NCBI GenBank assembly: GCA_014190295.1
Contig: BJGF01000003.1
Span: forward strand, 1-51,795
Length of the DNA: 51,795 nucleotides
Source: Actinomycetes bacterium
GTDB lineage: Bacteria > Actinomycetota > Acidimicrobiia > Acidimicrobiales > Ilumatobacteraceae
Direction: 5' to 3'
Below the pieces are notes generated by a model. It ran no database searches and was not told the DNA's origin. It was given only the letters and a program-made list of their open reading frames with translations. A program made the translations under genes and the position numbers. Shown one piece after another: positions 49,180 to 51,795 of the stretch (positions are counted from its first letter, which is position 1; every line of letters begins with the position of its first letter).

Positions 49180-50529
49180 ATGACAATTGAAGCGACAAAG
49201 ACCCAGGCCTATCTAGATGATCGTGCCCACGTGTTTCATTCGTGGTCAGCACAAGGAACACTCAACCCAACAGAAATCACGGGTGGTGAAGGTTCATATT
49301 TTTGGGATTCAACCGGAAAAAAATATCTTGACTTTACAAGTCAGTTGGTCAACTTAAATATCGGTCACCAACATCCAAAGTTGGTTGCCGCAATTCAAGA
49401 ACAAGCAGGCAAACTTTGCACAGTTGCCCCACCGTTTGCCAATGCTTCTCGAAGCGAGGCGGCGAGATTAATTACAGAACTTGCACCTGGCGATCTGAAC
49501 ATGGTGTTTTTCACAAATGGTGGTGCTGAGGCTGCCGAATATGCCACGCGCATGGCAAAACTTCATACTGGTCGTCACAAAATCCTCACGACGTATCGCT
49601 CGTATCACGGTTCAACATCAGGTGCGATTGCTTTAACTGGCGACCCACGTAGATGGGCAAACGAAACTGGTGCATCTGGTGCTGTGAAGTTTTGGGGACC
49701 GTACCCATACCGCTCAGCGTTTCACTCAACGAGTGACAAACAAGAATGCGAACGAGCGCTTGAACACCTTGAAAGTGTGTTGATGGTTGAAGGTCCACAA
49801 ACGGTGGCGATGATTGCACTTGAAACGGTGGTCGGCACCAATGGCATTTTGGTTCCACCTGATGGCTATCTGCAGGGCGTTCGAGATCTGTGTACAAAGC
49901 ACGGCATCGTGATGATGTGTGACGAAGTGATGGCAGGTTTTGGTCGCTGTGGCGAATGGTTCGCAGTCAATAAATGGAATGTGACGCCAGATCTGATCTG
50001 CTTCGCTAAAGGTGTCAACTCTGGTTATCTTCCACTTGGTGGCGTGGTCATCAGCCAAAAGATTGCCGACACTTTCAAAGACCGTGTGTTTCCTGGCGGG
50101 CTTACATACAGCGGTCATCCACTTGCATGTGCAGCAGCGGTTGCGTCGATCAATATTTTCAAAGAAGAAAAAATTGTTGAGCATGCACGAATGCTTGGCA
50201 AAGACATCATCGGGCCGGCGCTTGAAAAAATTAAGGCAAAACATCCAAGCGTGGGCGATGTGCGCGGACTTGGCGTATTTTGGGCAATTGAACTCGTCAA
50301 GAATCGCGAGACTCGTGAGCCGCTTGTTCCATTTAACGCGGCAGGTGCAGATGCCAAACCAATGCTTGAACTCGTTGCAGCATGCAAAGAGCGCAATCTT
50401 TGGCCGTTTACACATTTCAATCGCATACATGTTGTGCCGCCTTGCAATACGCCAGTTGAAGATGTCAAAGCTGGTCTCGCAATTATCGACGAAGTTCTTG
50501 ACCTCGCTGACAAGCACTGCAAAAAATAA
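49180..50529 (+). CDS. Class III (omega) aminotransferase
   Basis: About 449 residues, PLP-dependent. YLDFTSQLVNLNIGHQHPKL and FFTNGGAEAAEYATRMAKLHTGR are N-terminal motifs. IVMMCDEVMAGFGRCGEWFAV has the PLP-binding aspartate, LICFAKGVNSGYLPLGGVV the Schiff-base lysine, and GGLTYSGHPLACAAAVASI the conserved phosphate threonine. It resembles taurine- or beta-alanine-pyruvate transaminases more than ornithine or GABA ones, but the amino donor cannot be fixed. Divergent amtB suggests nitrogen scavenging. Confidence 0.92.
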   Translation: MTIEATKTQAYLDDRAHVFHSWSAQGTLNPTEITGGEGSYFWDSTGKKYLDFTSQLVNLNIGHQHPKLVAAIQEQAGKLCTVAPPFANASRSEAARLITELAPGDLNMVFFTNGGAEAAEYATRMAKLHTGRHKILTTYRSYHGSTSGAIALTGDPRRWANETGASGAVKFWGPYPYRSAFHSTSDKQECERALEHLESVLMVEGPQTVAMIALETVVGTNGILVPPDGYLQGVRDLCTKHGIVMMCDEVMAGFGRCGEWFAVNKWNVTPDLICFAKGVNSGYLPLGGVVISQKIADTFKDRVFPGGLTYSGHPLACAAAVASINIFKEEKIVEHARMLGKDIIGPALEKIKAKHPSVGDVRGLGVFWAIELVKNRETREPLVPFNAAGADAKPMLELVAACKERNLWPFTHFNRIHVVPPCNTPVEDVKAGLAIIDEVLDLADKHCKK

Positions 50530-50565
50530 CAAGCACCAAAAGACCTTAAAGAAAGCAAAGTTCAG

Positions 50566-51402
50566 TTGCGTATTGTCTCGTTATTGCCAAGTGCCACCGA
50601 AATGATTGGCGATCTGGGATTGATTGATCAATTAGTTGGTCGCTCATGTGAATGCAATTGGCCAACGTCTTCTATGAATCTGCCAATAGTTTCGCTAAGT
50701 CGAGTTGATTCGCTTGCTTTGTCTGGGCCAGCGATCGACGCTCAAGTGCGTGCTGCAGTAAATAACGGTGAACAACTTTACGCAATTGACGAAGACTTGT
50801 TGCGCGAGTTAGCCCCAGATGTGATTGTCACGCAAGATCTTTGTCGAGTTTGTGCAGTATCGAGTGAAGATGTTTGTGATGTTGGCGCACGCGTAATTTC
50901 ACTTGACCCCCACACAATCAGCGAAGTCGCTGAGTCAATCATCACGCTTGCTACGGCTCTTGGCGTCACGTCACGCGGTGAGCAAGTTGCTAAGCGAATG
51001 CTTGATCGTGTTGACAACGTGCGCAAGTCGGTTGCAGGCAAAACTCGTCCACGAGTTTTTATCGCCGAGTGGCTTGATCCGCCGTTTGCTAGCGGACATT
51101 GGATTCCAGAAATGGTTGAAGCAGCTGGTGGCATCGAAGTGCTGGGCAAACCAGGCGTGCCATCTGTGGCAACAACTTGGCAGGCAGTTCGCCAAGCACG
51201 GCCAGACATTGTGGTATTTGCGCCATGCGGGTTTGATGAACAGCGCGCCGCAAAAGAAGCGTCTGTACTCGCGCACGAGTTCGATCCAAAATGGCAAACT
51301 GCATGCGTCAACGCTGATCGATTTTTTGCTCGCCCTGCACCATCAATTGCTGACGGTGTCGAGCAACTCGCACAAATATTTCACAACACGAAAACTAACT
51401 AA
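50566..51402 (+). CDS. Cytosolic BtuF-like helical-backbone binding protein
   Basis: A 278-residue protein of the COG0614 (cobalamin/iron-siderophore binding) fold. RIVSLLPSATEMIGDLGL opens the first lobe, AIDEDLLRELAPDVIVTQDLCRVCAVSSEDV follows, and the second lobe has RPDIVVFAPCGFDEQRAA. There is no signal peptide or lipobox, so it is cytosolic, unlike a transport receptor. Conserved cysteines in DLCRVC and APCGF are typical of this soluble subgroup. The start is a TTG. A DUF5522 gene follows by 7 bases. The ligand is unknown; annotation as cobalamin-binding is by fold only. Confidence 0.85.
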   Translation: MRIVSLLPSATEMIGDLGLIDQLVGRSCECNWPTSSMNLPIVSLSRVDSLALSGPAIDAQVRAAVNNGEQLYAIDEDLLRELAPDVIVTQDLCRVCAVSSEDVCDVGARVISLDPHTISEVAESIITLATALGVTSRGEQVAKRMLDRVDNVRKSVAGKTRPRVFIAEWLDPPFASGHWIPEMVEAAGGIEVLGKPGVPSVATTWQAVRQARPDIVVFAPCGFDEQRAAKEASVLAHEFDPKWQTACVNADRFFARPAPSIADGVEQLAQIFHNTKTN

Positions 51403-51409
51403 TCAAATT

Positions 51410-51652
51410 ATGTCTAACGAAAACAAAATCACCAAACTCGCAGGTCGTCCGCTGAATGAGCCAAATGAGTCGCGTCTTTCACCAGATAGTCCGGGCTACC
51501 AAATGATTATCCTGGCCCACGAAGAAGCAATGGCTCGCGGTGCCGATGGATACACCGATCCGATCACATCACTTTTTGTAATCACTGCAACAGTCCATAA
51601 GGCCCGTGGGTTTTGCTGCCTTAACAACTGTCGCCATTGTCCGTATATCTAG
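51410..51652 (+). CDS. DUF5522 small cysteine-rich protein
   Basis: An 80-residue protein starting MSNENKITKLAGRPLNEPNE. The conserved C-terminal half has GYTDPITSLFVITATVHKARG and ends GFCCLNNCRHCPYI, the CCx3CRHCPY signature of DUF5522. Four cysteines and a histidine in 12 residues suggest a metal or Fe-S site. It lies 7 bases after the BtuF-like gene and is probably translated from the same mRNA. Function unknown. Confidence 0.88.
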   Translation: MSNENKITKLAGRPLNEPNESRLSPDSPGYQMIILAHEEAMARGADGYTDPITSLFVITATVHKARGFCCLNNCRHCPYI

Positions 51653-51678
51653 TTATTAAAAGTGTCGGCAAATAAAAA

Positions 51679-51704
51679 AGGCGGGCCGCCGAAGCGACCC
51701 GCCT
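51679..51704. terminator. Bidirectional rho-independent terminator
   Basis: An 11-pair stem with one mismatch (left arm AGGCGGGCCGC, right arm GCGACCCGCCT) closes on CGAA. It is preceded by an A-run and followed by ATTTTA, so it can work on both strands. It separates the DUF5522 gene from the convergent gene at the right edge. Confidence 0.85.
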
Positions 51705-51729
51705 ATTTTAATGAAATTAATTAGTTAAC

Positions 51730-51795
51730 TCAGTTACCAGCCTCAGCGAGGACAACAGTTTCTGGCATGTATGCCATACCTGTTGTGTCTACACC
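51730..51795 (-). CDS. C-terminal end of an unidentified protein (cut by right edge)
   Basis: On the minus strand a frame enters from the right edge and ends GMAYMPETVVLAEAGN then stop (TGA at 51730-51732). It is the 21-residue tail of a gene converging on the terminator. Too little is present to name it. Confidence 0.5.
   Translation of the reverse strand, partial: GVDTTGMAYMPETVVLAEAGN

Noticed and set aside
50903-51409. Upstream in-frame extension of the DUF5522 gene through the BtuF-like gene
   Set aside because: The BtuF-like protein is coded in a different frame with clear fold motifs. DUF5522 has its own ATG at 51410 and a normal length from there.
1-51795. Mobile elements, prophage, CRISPR arrays, tRNA or rRNA genes
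   Set aside because: No transposase, integrase or phage protein, no regularly spaced repeats, and no cloverleaf or rRNA-like stretch were noticed on either strand by eye. A covariance-model scan would settle small RNAs.

Overview
The window reads as a chromosomal segment from an actinobacterium, most likely a planktonic member of Acidimicrobiia or a nearby deep lineage. The marker genes point there: a WhiB regulator facing a PdtaS-type histidine kinase (the whiB1/pdtaS arrangement of mycobacteria), DUF3107, the phosphomutase/DUF3090/SCO1664 gene set, a type-5 (UdgB) uracil-DNA glycosylase, an FrhB-like protein and an actinobacterial HelD/HelR. Base composition looks moderate rather than GC-rich. 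Genes are tightly packed with many 1-4 base overlaps, and several starts carry a TANNNT box 6-8 bases upstream, the mark of leaderless mRNAs. No tRNA, rRNA, CRISPR, transposase or phage gene was found, and no gene-free stretch reaches 300 bases. The class assignment is inference.

Layout. 1-4.9 kb (minus): argS-lysA-hom-thrC, with thrC cut by the left edge. 4.9-11.6 kb (minus): an oligopeptide/nickel-type ABC importer (substrate-binding protein, two permeases, two ATPases) followed directly by a nucleoside hydrolase. 11.6-15 kb: YqeY, a BdbC/DsbB-like plus CPHC-thioredoxin pair, and a metal ABC permease/ATPase pair behind a Fur-family palindrome. 15-24 kb: ogt, mgsA, DUF805, an acyl-CoA dehydrogenase, a large CPA2 antiporter fused to a degenerate GlnD-like HD-ACT-ACT module, an FrhB-like Fe-S protein, TauE/SafE and UdgB. 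23-28.4 kb: phosphomutase/DUF3090/SCO1664, etfBA, a diacylglycerol kinase-like gene and gdpD. 28.5-33.8 kb: whiB, pdtaS, DUF3107, mrp, a SufR-like Fe-S regulator, a sulfite-oxidase-like enzyme and SixA.

33.8-41 kb (minus): a complete System I cytochrome c maturation operon (ccmABCDEFGH plus a CcmI-like TPR protein) headed by an EchA6-like crotonase. The cluster should deliver haem (CcmABCDE), ligate it (CcmF/H/I) and reduce the apocytochrome (CcmG). 41-47.6 kb: small membrane proteins and lipoproteins, HelD/HelR, two secreted unknowns, a cold-shock protein, an unknown basic protein and a fumarylacetoacetase-family enzyme. 47.6-51.8 kb: amtB facing a class III aminotransferase across a promoter region with two inverted repeats, then a cytosolic BtuF-like protein paired with a DUF5522 protein, a bidirectional terminator and the tail of an unidentified gene.

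Strongest leads for undescribed biology: (1) the antiporter/GlnD-like fusion, which suggests ion exchange gated by glutamine or another small ligand; (2) the cytosolic BtuF-like/DUF5522 cysteine-rich pair; (3) the EchA6-like protein leading a cytochrome c maturation operon; (4) a palindrome lying exactly between the -35 and -10 boxes of whiB.
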